From the NCBI RefSeq assembly GCF_009932475.1, contig NZ_BJOV01000003.1, positions 930,001 to 994,000 of the forward strand: a stretch of 64,000 nucleotides of DNA, given 5' to 3'. The position numbers and the translations under genes were made by a program. The notes below the pieces were generated by a model. That model was not told where the DNA came from. It saw only the letters and a program-made list of their open reading frames with translations, and searched no databases. Numbering within the stretch: the first letter of the stretch is position 1; the number at the start of each line of letters is the position of its first letter. Shown here one piece after another: positions 41,729-50,873 of this stretch. Source of the DNA: Gordonia spumicola (lineage in GTDB: Bacteria; Actinomycetota; Actinomycetes; Mycobacteriales; Mycobacteriaceae).

Positions 41729-42558
41729 GACCGGGCCCCGAACGTGGCCGTCATGAACGACGGATCGATCAACATTCCGTGGACCTGCTGGTTGTGGCTG
41801 TGCGTCAGCTGGTGATACGCGAATGCGGTCTGCATCGCGTTCACCCGGCCCTGGTTGTCCTGCGCGGCGTTCACCGACTCCTTGGCGAGCCGGAGCGCGA
41901 ACAGCGGCTTCTGCGCGATCCTCGACGCGAGGGCGAGGGCGCTGTCGGCGAGTTCGTCGCGCGGCACCACCCTGTTGACCATGCCGAGTTCACGGGCCTC
42001 CTCCGCCGACAGGAAGTCGGACGTGAAGAGCATCTCCTTCGCCTTGCGGACGCCGACCTCGAACGGGTGATTGAAGAACTCGACCCCCGCGACGCCCATC
42101 GACGCCGTGTTGTCCTGGAACTGGGCGTCGTCGGACGCGATCACCAGATCACACGGCCACACCAGCATGAGGCCGCCCGCGATCACCTTGCCCTGCACGG
42201 CGGCGATCGTCGGCTTCGGAAGGTTGCGCCACCGTTCCGACAGGCCGATGTACATCTCCTTCTCCACCGCCATCTGCGACTGGGCTCCGTCGCACGCGAA
42301 ACCACACCACGTGCCGACCCGATCGTGCTCGGTGATGACGCCTATCCGATCCTCCTCGCGCAGGTCGTGGCCCGCGGAGAAGTGCGGACCGTTCGCGGCG
42401 AGGATGATGACGCTGACGTCGTCGTCCTGCGCGGCGCGGTCGAACGCGTCGTTGAGCTCGTACAGGAAGCTCATGCTCTGCGCGTTGCGCGTGTCCACCC
42501 GGTTGAGGACGATCCGTGCGACCTTGTCGGCCGGACGCTCGTACAGGATGTCGCTCAC
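41725..42558 (-). CDS. Enoyl-CoA hydratase family protein
   Basis: 277 residues, GTG start overlapping the aldehyde dehydrogenase stop (GTGA). Crotonase motifs: VARIVLNRVDTRNAQSMSFL, oxyanion hole HFSAGHDLREED and KVIAGGLMLVWPCDLVIASD, and MGVAGVEFFNHPFEVG. The insertion after HDLREED (to about residue 105) is longer than in classic hydratases, suggesting an unusual acyl group. It acts on a CoA ester produced by the synthetase two genes upstream. Member of the leftward operon from 49589. Confidence 0.9.
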   Translation of the reverse strand: MSDILYERPADKVARIVLNRVDTRNAQSMSFLYELNDAFDRAAQDDDVSVIILAANGPHFSAGHDLREEDRIGVITEHDRVGTWCGFACDGAQSQMAVEKEMYIGLSERWRNLPKPTIAAVQGKVIAGGLMLVWPCDLVIASDDAQFQDNTASMGVAGVEFFNHPFEVGVRKAKEMLFTSDFLSAEEARELGMVNRVVPRDELADSALALASRIAQKPLFALRLAKESVNAAQDNQGRVNAMQTAFAYHQLTHSHNQQVHGMLIDPSFMTATFGARS

Positions 42559-44051
42559 GACTGCGCCCGGCCGTCCAGGCGTGAGACGGTGTCGGCCGCC
42601 GCGCCCTTCGCCATCGCCTCCGCGCCCGCGACCCGCTCGTCGGTGAGCGGCGGCAGGAGGTTCGGGACCAGCGCCACCGGCAGGTCGCTCTGCGCGATGG
42701 GACGGTGGTTGGAGAACGTGTCGAAGCCCGCCTTGCCGTGATAGCCGCCCGACCCGCTCATGCCCGCGCCGCCGAACGGGACGTCGTCGTTGTTGTAGGC
42801 GAGCGCGAAATCGTTCCGGGAGACGGCGCCCGACGTGGTGAGCTGCACGAACCTCTGGAAGTCCGCGGTGTCGCCGCCGAACCAGTACGACGACAGCGGA
42901 TGCTCGCCCGCGGCGGTGTACGCGATGGCCTCGTCGACGTCGTCGTAGGTGTGCAGCACCAGGACGGGGCCGAATATCTCTTCGCCGTGGATCTGCGCGT
43001 CGGCGGGGACGTCGGTGAGCAGGGTCGGCGGGATCCGGCGGGCGTCGGCGAGCGGGAGGGCCGCCAGTTCGGCCTCCGGCACGAGGACGTGTTCGGTGGC
43101 GCCCTTGGCCGTGGCGTCGTCGACGAGGCCGGTCACCCGGCGGTAATTGGCGTCGTCGATCATCGACACGACGTCGGGGTTGTCGGCGAACGTCGGGAAG
43201 TACGTGGCGATCGCGTCGCGGTAGGCGGCGACGAACTCGTCCTTGCGCGCGGCCGGGACGAACGCGTAGTCGGGCGACAGACAGACCTGGCCGTTGTTGA
43301 GCATGCGGCCGCCCGCGATGCGGACGGCCGCGCCCGCGATGTCTCCGTCAGGGGCGACGATCGCCGGGTTCTTGCCGCCGAGCTCGAGCGTCACCGGGAC
43401 CAGGTTGGCTCCCGCCGCGGCGGCGACGAGGCGTCCCACCTTGGGCGAGCCCGTGAAGAACAGGTGATCGAACCGCAGGTCGCTGAAGGCGCGGGCGGTG
43501 TCGAGGCCGCCGCCGACGACCACCACCTCCTCCGGGCTCATCCGGGACGCGACGGCGCGGGCGAACACCTCCGCGGTGCGCGGGGCCATGTCGGAGAACT
43601 TGATCATCACGCGGTTGCCCGCGGCCAACGCCTCGGCGGCGGGCGCGAACACCAGCACCACCGGGAAGTTCCACGGGCCGATGACGCCGACGACGCCCTT
43701 CGGACGGTGCTGGACCTGCGTCGGGATGATCCCGCCGAGCCCGGCCTGCGCCTGCGTCGGGGCCATCCACTCCTCGAGGTGGTCGCGGGTGTGGGCGATC
43801 GACTGGAGTGCACCGAGGATGTCGATCTCCAGCGACGTCGTCGTCGGGCGGGAGCCGAAGTCCGCGGCGAGGGCGTCGGCCAGTTCGGCCGTGTGCTCCA
43901 GGACGCCCGCCACCAGGCGGTCGATGCGGTCGCGGCGGGTCGCCGCATCCGGGATCGGGTCGGCGGCGTGCGCGGCGCGCTGGGCGTCGAGCAGTCGCTG
44001 AAGTTCGGCTGCGGTGACGTCTGCGGTGATGTCGGAGGCGGTGATCGTCAT
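42555..44051 (-). CDS. Aldehyde dehydrogenase, coniferyl-aldehyde dehydrogenase type
   Basis: 498 residues. The sequence has GVIGPWNFPVVLVFAPAAEA, FFTGSPKVGRLV, general base E223 in LELGGKNPAIVAP and catalytic C257 in NNGQVCLSPDY. The ELGGKNP and NNGQVCLSPDY pattern matches the coniferyl aldehyde/fatty aldehyde branch. It should oxidise an aldehyde to the acid that the next-door synthetase activates. The ATG at 44051 overlaps the synthetase stop by 4 bp. The frame is open for a further 500 codons upstream, but that is antisense-like shadow of the synthetase. Confidence 0.92.
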   Translation of the reverse strand: MTITASDITADVTAAELQRLLDAQRAAHAADPIPDAATRRDRIDRLVAGVLEHTAELADALAADFGSRPTTTSLEIDILGALQSIAHTRDHLEEWMAPTQAQAGLGGIIPTQVQHRPKGVVGVIGPWNFPVVLVFAPAAEALAAGNRVMIKFSDMAPRTAEVFARAVASRMSPEEVVVVGGGLDTARAFSDLRFDHLFFTGSPKVGRLVAAAAGANLVPVTLELGGKNPAIVAPDGDIAGAAVRIAGGRMLNNGQVCLSPDYAFVPAARKDEFVAAYRDAIATYFPTFADNPDVVSMIDDANYRRVTGLVDDATAKGATEHVLVPEAELAALPLADARRIPPTLLTDVPADAQIHGEEIFGPVLVLHTYDDVDEAIAYTAAGEHPLSSYWFGGDTADFQRFVQLTTSGAVSRNDFALAYNNDDVPFGGAGMSGSGGYHGKAGFDTFSNHRPIAQSDLPVALVPNLLPPLTDERVAGAEAMAKGAAADTVSRLDGRAQS

Positions 44052-45736
44052 GGGACTAGCTCCTTGTTCTCGGAGTGGGAGGTGTCGGGGGACGGGGTGG
44101 TGAGTGCGATGTCTTTCGCCCAGCGGTAGTCGGCCTTGCCCGCGGGGCTGCGGAGCACCTTGTCGACGCGGACGAAGTCCTTGGGCAGCTTGTAGCGGGC
44201 CAGCCGCGGTTCGATGTCGGCGCGCAGTTCGTCGTCGGACGGGTCGTGGCCGTCGGCCACCGCGACGACGGCGACCACCTCGCTGCCCCACCGGTCGCTG
44301 GGGCGGCCGACAACAACGACGTCGGCGATCCCCGGGTGGACGATGAGCGCCTCTTCGACCTCTTCGGCGTAGATCTTCTCGCCGCCAGAGTTGATGGTCA
44401 CCGAATCGCGGCCGAGAAGTTCGATGCCGCCGTCGGCGAGGTGCCGCGCGCGGTCGCCGGGGATCGCGATGCGCTTGTCGCCGATCGTCGGGAAGGTCCG
44501 CGCCGTCTTCTCGGCGTCGCCGAGGTAGCCGAGCGGAATCGCGCCCCACCGACCGAGCCACCCCGAGCGGGGGTCCCCCGGTTCGAGGATCTGCTCGTGA
44601 TCGTCGTCGACCACGCAGCTGCCGGGCGCGGCCGCGAACACGCCGGAGGTGGCAGGCGCCGTGCTCATGCTGATGTTCGACAGCTGCGAGCCCGTCTCCG
44701 ACGAGCCCGCGACGTCGGCGATCGCCAGGTGCGGCAGCGCGTCGAGGATCCGCTGTTTCACCGGGGCGCTGAGGATCGCGCCGCCGGTGCCCATCATCTG
44801 GACGGTCTTCCCGCTGCGGCCGCCGCGGTCGAACTCGTCCATCAACGGGGTGGCGAACGAGTTGCCGACCATGTTCATCAGCATCACGCCCTCGCCGTCG
44901 ATCACATCCCAGATCGCCTTCGCGTCGAGGCGGTCGACGACGGCCGGGAACACCACCGAGCCGCCGGAGAGGATGCCCGCGAGCGCCACCCACTGGGCCG
45001 CGGCGTGCATCAGCGGGGGCGTCGGCAGCACCACGCGCGCCGGCCCCGCCTCGATGAGCTCGACCGCCTCGTCGAGTGTGTCGACCTCGAACAGTCCGGC
45101 GGGCATGAACGCTGCGATGGAGCTCAGCAGGATCTCGGCCTGCGTCCACAGCACGCCCTTCGGCATGCCGGTGGTGCCGCCGGTGTAGACGACGTACAGG
45201 TCGTCCGGGTCGGGCGACGTGTCTGGTGCGGCGGTGCTCGCGGCGGCGAGCGCGGCCTCGTAGTCGAGCGCGCCGGGCAGCAGTTCGTTGCCCGATTCGT
45301 CCGCCACCTGCAGCAACAGCACCGGACGTTGCCGGAGCTCGTCGAGGATCGCGCCGAGCGTCGGTGCGAAGCGAGCGTGGTAGATCACGGCCTTCGCGCC
45401 CGCGTCGTCGAGCAGGTAGGCCAGCTCCGCCTCCACGTAGCGGTAGTTGACGTTGAACGACGCGGCGCGCGCGGCCGCCGAGCCGAGCATTCCTTCGAGG
45501 TACTCGTTGCCGTTCAGCAGATACAGCGCCACCAGGTCTTGCCCGGTCTCCCACGGCTGCAGATCGGCGCGTTCGGCGTCGATCCCGATCCCGTGCTCCG
45601 CCAGAACGTTCGCGAGGGCGTTGACGCGACCCGCGACGTCGCCGTAGCTGAGACGCCGATCGCGGAAGACGATGGCGTCGCGGTCGGGCATCGCGGCGGC
45701 GACTGCGGCGAACAGGGTTGCATGATTGAATCTCAT
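44048..45736 (-). CDS. Acyl-CoA synthetase (AMP-forming)
   Basis: 562 residues. The ATP/AMP motif is VYTGGTTGMPKGVLW, with PTPPLMHAAAQWVAL, SSETGSQLSN and the hinge region GGEKIYAEEVEEALIVHP; the C-terminal lysine lies in SPAGKADYRW. It activates a carboxylic acid to the CoA thioester, providing the entry to the beta-oxidation genes downstream. It resembles the FadD-type enzymes of mycobacterial catabolic operons. RBS CAGGAG precedes the ATG at 45736; 24 bp separate it from the ThDP enzyme gene. Confidence 0.92.
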   Translation of the reverse strand: MRFNHATLFAAVAAAMPDRDAIVFRDRRLSYGDVAGRVNALANVLAEHGIGIDAERADLQPWETGQDLVALYLLNGNEYLEGMLGSAAARAASFNVNYRYVEAELAYLLDDAGAKAVIYHARFAPTLGAILDELRQRPVLLLQVADESGNELLPGALDYEAALAAASTAAPDTSPDPDDLYVVYTGGTTGMPKGVLWTQAEILLSSIAAFMPAGLFEVDTLDEAVELIEAGPARVVLPTPPLMHAAAQWVALAGILSGGSVVFPAVVDRLDAKAIWDVIDGEGVMLMNMVGNSFATPLMDEFDRGGRSGKTVQMMGTGGAILSAPVKQRILDALPHLAIADVAGSSETGSQLSNISMSTAPATSGVFAAAPGSCVVDDDHEQILEPGDPRSGWLGRWGAIPLGYLGDAEKTARTFPTIGDKRIAIPGDRARHLADGGIELLGRDSVTINSGGEKIYAEEVEEALIVHPGIADVVVVGRPSDRWGSEVVAVVAVADGHDPSDDELRADIEPRLARYKLPKDFVRVDKVLRSPAGKADYRWAKDIALTTPSPDTSHSENKELVP

Positions 45737-45760
45737 CTCGTCACTCCTGGGTATCGGTGA

Positions 45761-47452
45761 TCAGGCGGTTCGGACGTCGACGAGGGCTTGACGCTTCTCC
45801 ACGCGCACGACGCGCAACGCCTGCTTCAGCGCGTCGGCGAGGTCGCTGCGGTTGCGGACGGTGACGCCGTGACCGCCGGAGGCCGTGCAGTACGACGCGA
45901 GGTCCGGCGACGGCGACAGGTCGGAGAACCGTCGTTCCGCGTTCGCGACCGCGGTTCCCGTCGGGTAGGCCAGTTCGGTCGCGCCGTCGACGGCGCCCCA
46001 GTTGCTGTTGTTCGCGATGATCGTGAGGACCGGCAGGTCGTGCTTGGCGGCCGCGTGGTGGCAGGCCGCCGGGTTGGCGAACATGTACGCGCCGTCGCCG
46101 AGCGTGGCGACGACGGTCCGCTCCGGCGCGGCGAACTTGGCGCCGAGCGCCGCCGGGAGTCCCCAGCCGAGGCCGCCGGACGCCGGCAGGAAGTAGTACG
46201 TGCCCGGCTTGGTGCGTCCGAGCAGGTCGGGGTAGGAGACGTACTCGTTGAAGACGATGTCGTCCTCGTCGAGCAGGTCGCCGAGGATCGACGAGATCGC
46301 GGCGGGGCTGATCGTCTCGTCGGTGACGGCGGCCTCCTGTGCGCGGAGCGCGTCGACGCCTGCCCGGTAGCCCGCGGCGGTCGCCTGGATCTGCTCGGCC
46401 CGCGAGCCGTCGACCGTCCGTTCGTCGAGCGCCTCGATCAGTTCGCTCAGGAACGCCGACGACGACGCACTGACCGTGATGTCGGCGCGGTGCGAGCGGA
46501 TGGGGTACGCCGAGAACAGCGGGTCGATGCCGACCTGCGCGATGTAGGTCCCGTCGGCGGGAGCCTCCCGCTTGGGGATCCACGGGACGTCGCTCTCCAG
46601 GAAGACGATCACGTCGGCCTTCTCGAACACGGGCGCGATCTGGCTGCCGACCCGGTTCGGATGGTCGGACGCGATGTTCAGGTAGCGGGCCCACGGGTCG
46701 GCGACGCCGACTGCGAAGCGGGTCGCCAGGTCCTCGAGCAACGGCACGGCCGACGGGTCCTGGCCCGCGGCGGTCGCGACGATCACCGGGTACTCCGCGC
46801 CCGCGATGCGGTCGGCGATCTCGGCGACGGCCGCCGGATCGGGCTGGACGACGGACGAGACCGGGGTGAACTCGCGGGTCGCGGGAACCGGCGGCTCGTC
46901 GGCGGCCTCGGCGAGCACCTCGCGGGGCAGGGACAGGTAGATCGGGCCCTGCGGTTGCGACGTCGCCATCGACAGCGCGCGGTCGACGACGGCGTCGACC
47001 TGGCGGGGATCGCGGAGTTCGTAGTCCCACTTCACGAACTCGCGGACGATGCTGGCCTGGTCGAACATCTCCTGCGACCAGTGGATCGGCAGGTCTCGGT
47101 CGCCGACGGCCCCGGCCTCGATGATCGGTGAGCGGCCCGCGGTGATGAGCAGCGGGATCCGGTCGCGAGACGCGTTGGCGACGGCGCAGGCGACGTTCGC
47201 CGTGCCCACGTTCACGTGCACCATCAGGACCTGCGGTTTCCCGGTGATGAGGGCGGCTCCGTGCGCCATGCCGCCCGCCAGGTTCTCGTGCGCGCAGATC
47301 ACCGGTTCGGGCAGTGCGGGCCCGCCGTTCTGCAGGTTGTCGGCGTACGCCTCGACGATGGGAGCGAAGTCGGTTCCCGCGTTGACGAAGAACGATTCGA
47401 TCCCGTATTCGGCGAGGGCCGCGAGGTACCGGGCGGCGGCGGTGTCAGTCAT
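45761..47452 (-). CDS. Thiamine diphosphate-dependent enzyme, acetolactate synthase-like
   Basis: 563 residues with the three-domain ThDP layout: the catalytic glutamate E56 in CAHENLAGGMAHG, a central domain, and a C-terminal cofactor site GDGAYMFANPAACHHA...IIANNSNWG (GDG-N-NN pattern). GLGWGLPAALGAK precedes it. Family members make or break C-C bonds next to carbonyls (acetolactate synthase, benzoylformate decarboxylase, 2-hydroxyacyl-CoA lyase). It is not the biosynthetic IlvB: no small subunit gene and a catabolic operon around it. It probably cleaves or decarboxylates a 2-keto or 2-hydroxyacyl intermediate. Overlaps the LLM gene by 4 bp. Confidence 0.85.
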   Translation of the reverse strand: MTDTAAARYLAALAEYGIESFFVNAGTDFAPIVEAYADNLQNGGPALPEPVICAHENLAGGMAHGAALITGKPQVLMVHVNVGTANVACAVANASRDRIPLLITAGRSPIIEAGAVGDRDLPIHWSQEMFDQASIVREFVKWDYELRDPRQVDAVVDRALSMATSQPQGPIYLSLPREVLAEAADEPPVPATREFTPVSSVVQPDPAAVAEIADRIAGAEYPVIVATAAGQDPSAVPLLEDLATRFAVGVADPWARYLNIASDHPNRVGSQIAPVFEKADVIVFLESDVPWIPKREAPADGTYIAQVGIDPLFSAYPIRSHRADITVSASSSAFLSELIEALDERTVDGSRAEQIQATAAGYRAGVDALRAQEAAVTDETISPAAISSILGDLLDEDDIVFNEYVSYPDLLGRTKPGTYYFLPASGGLGWGLPAALGAKFAAPERTVVATLGDGAYMFANPAACHHAAAKHDLPVLTIIANNSNWGAVDGATELAYPTGTAVANAERRFSDLSPSPDLASYCTASGGHGVTVRNRSDLADALKQALRVVRVEKRQALVDVRTA

Positions 47453-48393
47453 GAGGTGACCTTCGTTAGATGTCGGATGGAACGGGGAGTCAGGGAGTCG
47501 GTGATGGTCGCGAGGTCGCGCCACTGGGCGAGCGGGAGGCCCGGCGCGTCCTCGCAGAGCACCTGGACGGCGACGTGGTCGGCGCCCGCGTCGAGGTGCT
47601 GCTGCACGCGGGTCGCGATGTCCGCGACGTCGCCGTGCGCGACGATCGCGTCGACGAGACGGTCGCTTCCGCCGTGTGCGAGGTCGTCGTCGGTGTAGCC
47701 GAGTCGGCGCAGGTTGTTCGTGTAGTTGGGGAGCGCGAGGTAGCGGGCCATGAAGCCGCGGGCGACGGCCCTGGCGCGTGTCGAGTCGGTCTCGAACAGG
47801 ACCGTCTGCGCGGGCGCGAGGAACGCGTCCGCGCCGATGCAGTCGCGGGCCGCCGCGGTGTGCTCGACGGGCACGAAGTAGGTGTGCGCGCCCGATGCCC
47901 GCCGCGCGGCCAGGCCGAGCATCCGCGGGCCGAGTGCCGCGAGAAGGCGCCGCGGCGCGACGGTCGGCTGTGCGCCCGCGAACACGCTCGCATCCATCTG
48001 ATCGAGGTACTCGACCATGCCGCTGTAGGGTTTCGCGCTGTACGGCGACCGGTGCGTGCCCTCCACGAGCGGCTGATGGCTCACCCCGATGCCGAGGAGG
48101 AAACGCTCCCCGAACGCCTCGGTGAGCGTGCGCCAGCCTGCGTTCATGGTCATCGCGGTCCGCGCGTGCAGACTCGCGATGCCGGTGGCGACCGTCATCG
48201 ACCTCGTGGCCTCCAGGAGCAGGGCGGCGCTGGCGAACGGCTCCCGAGCGAACGCCTCGGGCACCCACAGCGCGCCGAAACCGAGGTCGTCGAGTTCGGC
48301 GGCCACGTCACGGGACTGCGCCATCGGCAGGACGTCCAACTGGTACGACCAGACGCCGAGCGGCCCGAGGTCGGTGACGGTCGACGTGCTCAT
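47449..48393 (-). CDS. LLM class F420-dependent oxidoreductase (TIGR03620-like)
   Basis: 314 residues from the ATG at 48393. GVWSYQLDVLPMAQSRDVAA, ELDDLGFGALWVPEAFAREP, FLLGIGVSHQPLVEG and the end LPLAQWRDLATI resemble the F420-dependent subgroup of luciferase-like proteins common in Mycobacterium and Gordonia. Such enzymes reduce or oxidise alcohols, ketones or enones with F420. Coupled by 4-bp overlaps to the amidohydrolase before it and the ThDP enzyme after it. Confidence 0.83.
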   Translation of the reverse strand: MSTSTVTDLGPLGVWSYQLDVLPMAQSRDVAAELDDLGFGALWVPEAFAREPFASAALLLEATRSMTVATGIASLHARTAMTMNAGWRTLTEAFGERFLLGIGVSHQPLVEGTHRSPYSAKPYSGMVEYLDQMDASVFAGAQPTVAPRRLLAALGPRMLGLAARRASGAHTYFVPVEHTAAARDCIGADAFLAPAQTVLFETDSTRARAVARGFMARYLALPNYTNNLRRLGYTDDDLAHGGSDRLVDAIVAHGDVADIATRVQQHLDAGADHVAVQVLCEDAPGLPLAQWRDLATITDSLTPRSIRHLTKVTS

Positions 48394-49589
48394 GCCGGCA
48401 GGAGCCATTCTGCGTTGGTGCGGAAGAACTTGGTGGTGATCTCGTCGCCGAGCGGCTCCACCTTGGCGCGCATCTTGGTCAGGGAGTCCTTGATGCCCTC
48501 GACGTGCGGGTAGTCGGTGGAGTAACAGAACACGTCGGCGAGATCGGGGAAGTCGCGGATGTACTGGTCGACGGGCTCGAAGTTGAACGGTGAGATGCGG
48601 ATGTTGCGACGCACGTACTCCGACGGGCGCATCGAGAACTTCGCGGCCGACGATCCGGGGAACACGTCGACGTACATGTCCATGCGCCTGCTGGCCGGTC
48701 CGAGCCAGTGCGCCCCGACCTCCAGGAGTCCCACACGCAGGTTCGGGAAGCGCTCGAAGACGCCGCCGAGGACCATCGCCGACACGTAGTTGTCGACGGC
48801 CATGTGGATGGTCGAGAACATCTGGATGGTGTTGTTGGGCAGCTCGGGCGACTGGAACAGGTCGGCGAAGGTCTCGGCGAACGCCCACCGCGAGTCGAGG
48901 AAGCCGTACTCGGTGCCGATGTGCAGGGTGACCGGCACATTCGCCTCCTCGAAGAGCCGCCAGAACGGGTCGAGCGCCGAGTGCGCGGGCGAGAAGCCGC
49001 CGGGCGGGGTGTCGGCCTGCACGTACACGGCGCGGACTCCGGAGGTGACGAGCTTGGTGGCGGTCGCCATCATCTCGTCGAGGTTCTCGCTGGTGGGGAC
49101 GATGCCGACCATGCGGATGCGGTCGGGATCCGGCGTCGGACCGCTGAGCACCCAGTCGTTGTACGCCGACAGGAAGCTGGACGTGAACTCCGGCTTCGAC
49201 ATGCCCTCGAGGGTGTCGTTGTCGCCGCCGAACCTCATCTTGAAGCCGAGGTCGTCCATGCCGCCGACCATCATCGCGGCGATCGCGGTGGTCGGGAAGA
49301 CGAGCTGCCGGTCGATGCCCATCGTGTCGAGGACGTCGGCGCGGCGTCCGAGGTCGATGGCGCTCGGGGCCTTGGGACCCTTGACGATCCAGACGTCGTC
49401 GGCGTCGACGGCCGAGACGTCGCCGACGATGTCGGGTTGGTGCATGCACGTGTCAGTCGGATCGGGTCGGAGCTCGTCGGATCGCCGGAGGATCTCCCCC
49501 ATGATGCGACCCGGCTTGCCGAAGACGTCTTCGAGCAGATGGCCCGGGATCATCTCGTGACTGTCGACGTCGTGCGCACGTACCTGCAT
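48390..49589 (-). CDS. Amidohydrolase family protein (ACMSD-like), copy B
   Basis: 399 residues, ATG at 49589 with a strong GCAGGAGG site; an ATG six codons earlier is less likely. VRAHDVDSHEMIPGHLLEDVFG, GPKAPSAIDLGRRADVLDTMG, LHIGTEYGFLD and FCYSTDYPHVEGIKD (separate pieces) run closely parallel to copy A at 32583-33785, including the C-terminal KFFRTNAEWLLPA. The two are clear paralogues under the same operator type. It heads the operon amidohydrolase-LLM-ThDP enzyme-synthetase-aldehyde dehydrogenase-hydratase-thiolase-like. Confidence 0.82.
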   Translation of the reverse strand: MQVRAHDVDSHEMIPGHLLEDVFGKPGRIMGEILRRSDELRPDPTDTCMHQPDIVGDVSAVDADDVWIVKGPKAPSAIDLGRRADVLDTMGIDRQLVFPTTAIAAMMVGGMDDLGFKMRFGGDNDTLEGMSKPEFTSSFLSAYNDWVLSGPTPDPDRIRMVGIVPTSENLDEMMATATKLVTSGVRAVYVQADTPPGGFSPAHSALDPFWRLFEEANVPVTLHIGTEYGFLDSRWAFAETFADLFQSPELPNNTIQMFSTIHMAVDNYVSAMVLGGVFERFPNLRVGLLEVGAHWLGPASRRMDMYVDVFPGSSAAKFSMRPSEYVRRNIRISPFNFEPVDQYIRDFPDLADVFCYSTDYPHVEGIKDSLTKMRAKVEPLGDEITTKFFRTNAEWLLPA

Positions 49590-49651
49590 CGTTGCCTCCT
49601 GCAGCAATTCCTCGTCGGAGCGAGGATCCTGTCGTGATGGGAATCACTAGA

Positions 49652-49663
49652 TAGATTGATCTA
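49652..49663. promoter_or_regulatory. TAGATCGATCTA operator, site 5 (TAGATTGATCTA)
   Basis: One mismatch to the consensus, 63 bp upstream of amidohydrolase B. The adjoining TCACTAGA (49644-49651) equals the flank of site 2. It governs the long leftward operon and perhaps also the divergent regulator at 49731. Confidence 0.7.
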
Positions 49664-49718
49664 GCGGTTCTATTAACCACGACTTCCGATCCGAGGTCAA
49701 CCCCCTCGTCTGGGCGCG

Positions 49719-49730
49719 TAGCATCCGCCA
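49719..49730 (+). promoter_or_regulatory. -10 box of a leaderless regulator gene
   Basis: TAGCAT at 49719-49724 is six bases before the GTG at 49731, with no ribosome site, which points to a leaderless transcript. Confidence 0.5.
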
Positions 49731-50738
49731 GTGACAGCTCCGCGCCGCCGGAGGACGCCCCACGCAGCACCTTTCGGAGCACACATGGACCGCAGCGAGC
49801 AGCCCCGACCGACAGCAGACGACGTTCTCGAGGTGGTCAAGCGCTTCGACGCGCTGATCTCGGCGGGCACCAGCGTCCACGGCCACCTGCGGGCCGCGGC
49901 GATCATGGCCGACACCGTCGCCGGGGCCGAACGCGCGGGCCGCATGGCCCGGTTCCGTCCGGACGGCTCGATCGCGCCCACGGGCGACGCCGCCGACACT
50001 CCCCGCACCGAACAGGCCGTCGAGGCCGGACGCGTCTGGCTCGAACGCGCCACGCCCGGCCCGCTGGACGCCGTGATCGTCGACCGGCTCGCTTTCGCCG
50101 TCGGACTCCTCGACGCGCGCAACGACCCGGCGACCGGACTGTCGCTGCTGATCGACGGCGACAAGACGATGGACGAGCGGGCCGCGGGCCTGTCCCGCCT
50201 CAACCTGCAACCGGACACACCCGTCAGGCTCGTCGCCACCGACCTCGGCCGGGCCGCATCGGGAATCTCCGCCGCCGTCCCCACCCGCTACGGCATCTTG
50301 CAGGCCAGCCTCGACGTGAGCGGCGGCATCGCCCCGACCGGCCGCGTCGGCCTCGGCGAATGGGTGAGGGCCGATCGGGCGCCGGAGTCGTGGATCGGCG
50401 CGGTGATCGCGCACCGTCTGACCTCCAGCGACATGATCACCGTCGACGTGGCCGACATCGGCGCCATGCTCGTGCTCGCGCGTGCATACGATCCCGACCA
50501 GCCGCATCCCGACGTCGAGACCCTGCGGCATCTCGACGCCAGGTCGGCCGACGTCCTGCGCGCACTCGTCAACGCCCCGAGCATCCGCAACGCGGCCGTC
50601 GAGCTGGCGATGCACCACTCGACCCTGCAGGCCAAACACGACAGCCTCACCCGCGTGCTCGGATACGACCCCAGGACCATTCCCGGACGCCTCCGCTACA
50701 TGACCGCCGAACTCCTCCGCCGCCTCAGCGACGGTTAG
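49731..50738 (+). CDS. PucR-type helix-turn-helix regulator
   Basis: 335 residues from a leaderless GTG (an ATG 18 codons later is an alternative). The C-terminal 60 residues, VLRALVNAPSIRNAAVELAM then HHSTLQAKHDSLTRVLGYDP, match the PucR C-terminal helix-turn-helix (pattern: a helix, A..L..H..TL..R...I). The middle region is like the GGDEF-related sensor-type domain of CdaR/PucR proteins but is not clearly identified. It is divergent from the amidohydrolase B operon and may act as its second regulator or an activator of the alcohol dehydrogenase downstream. The 135-bp gap after it holds nothing recognisable. Confidence 0.75.
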   Translation: MTAPRRRRTPHAAPFGAHMDRSEQPRPTADDVLEVVKRFDALISAGTSVHGHLRAAAIMADTVAGAERAGRMARFRPDGSIAPTGDAADTPRTEQAVEAGRVWLERATPGPLDAVIVDRLAFAVGLLDARNDPATGLSLLIDGDKTMDERAAGLSRLNLQPDTPVRLVATDLGRAASGISAAVPTRYGILQASLDVSGGIAPTGRVGLGEWVRADRAPESWIGAVIAHRLTSSDMITVDVADIGAMLVLARAYDPDQPHPDVETLRHLDARSADVLRALVNAPSIRNAAVELAMHHSTLQAKHDSLTRVLGYDPRTIPGRLRYMTAELLRRLSDG

Positions 50739-50873
50739 GCGTGACCCTTCGACAGGCCCGACAACTGGCGGGCACACCACACCCGATCAGACCCGTTCGG
50801 CGGGACTCCGGACGCCGCTGCACGAGTCACGATGGAGTGCGACCTGATGCGAGAACCGACGAAGGAAGCAGAC

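Noticed and set aside
42555..45554. A 999-codon open frame on the minus strand
   Set aside because: Only its last 498 codons are a real aldehyde dehydrogenase; the first half is arginine/proline-rich shadow of the acyl-CoA synthetase in another frame, normal for high-GC DNA.
45761..47452. ThDP enzyme as biosynthetic acetolactate synthase IlvB
   Set aside because: No small subunit (IlvN) or ilvC gene is near, and the gene is locked by 4-bp overlap into a catabolic operon.
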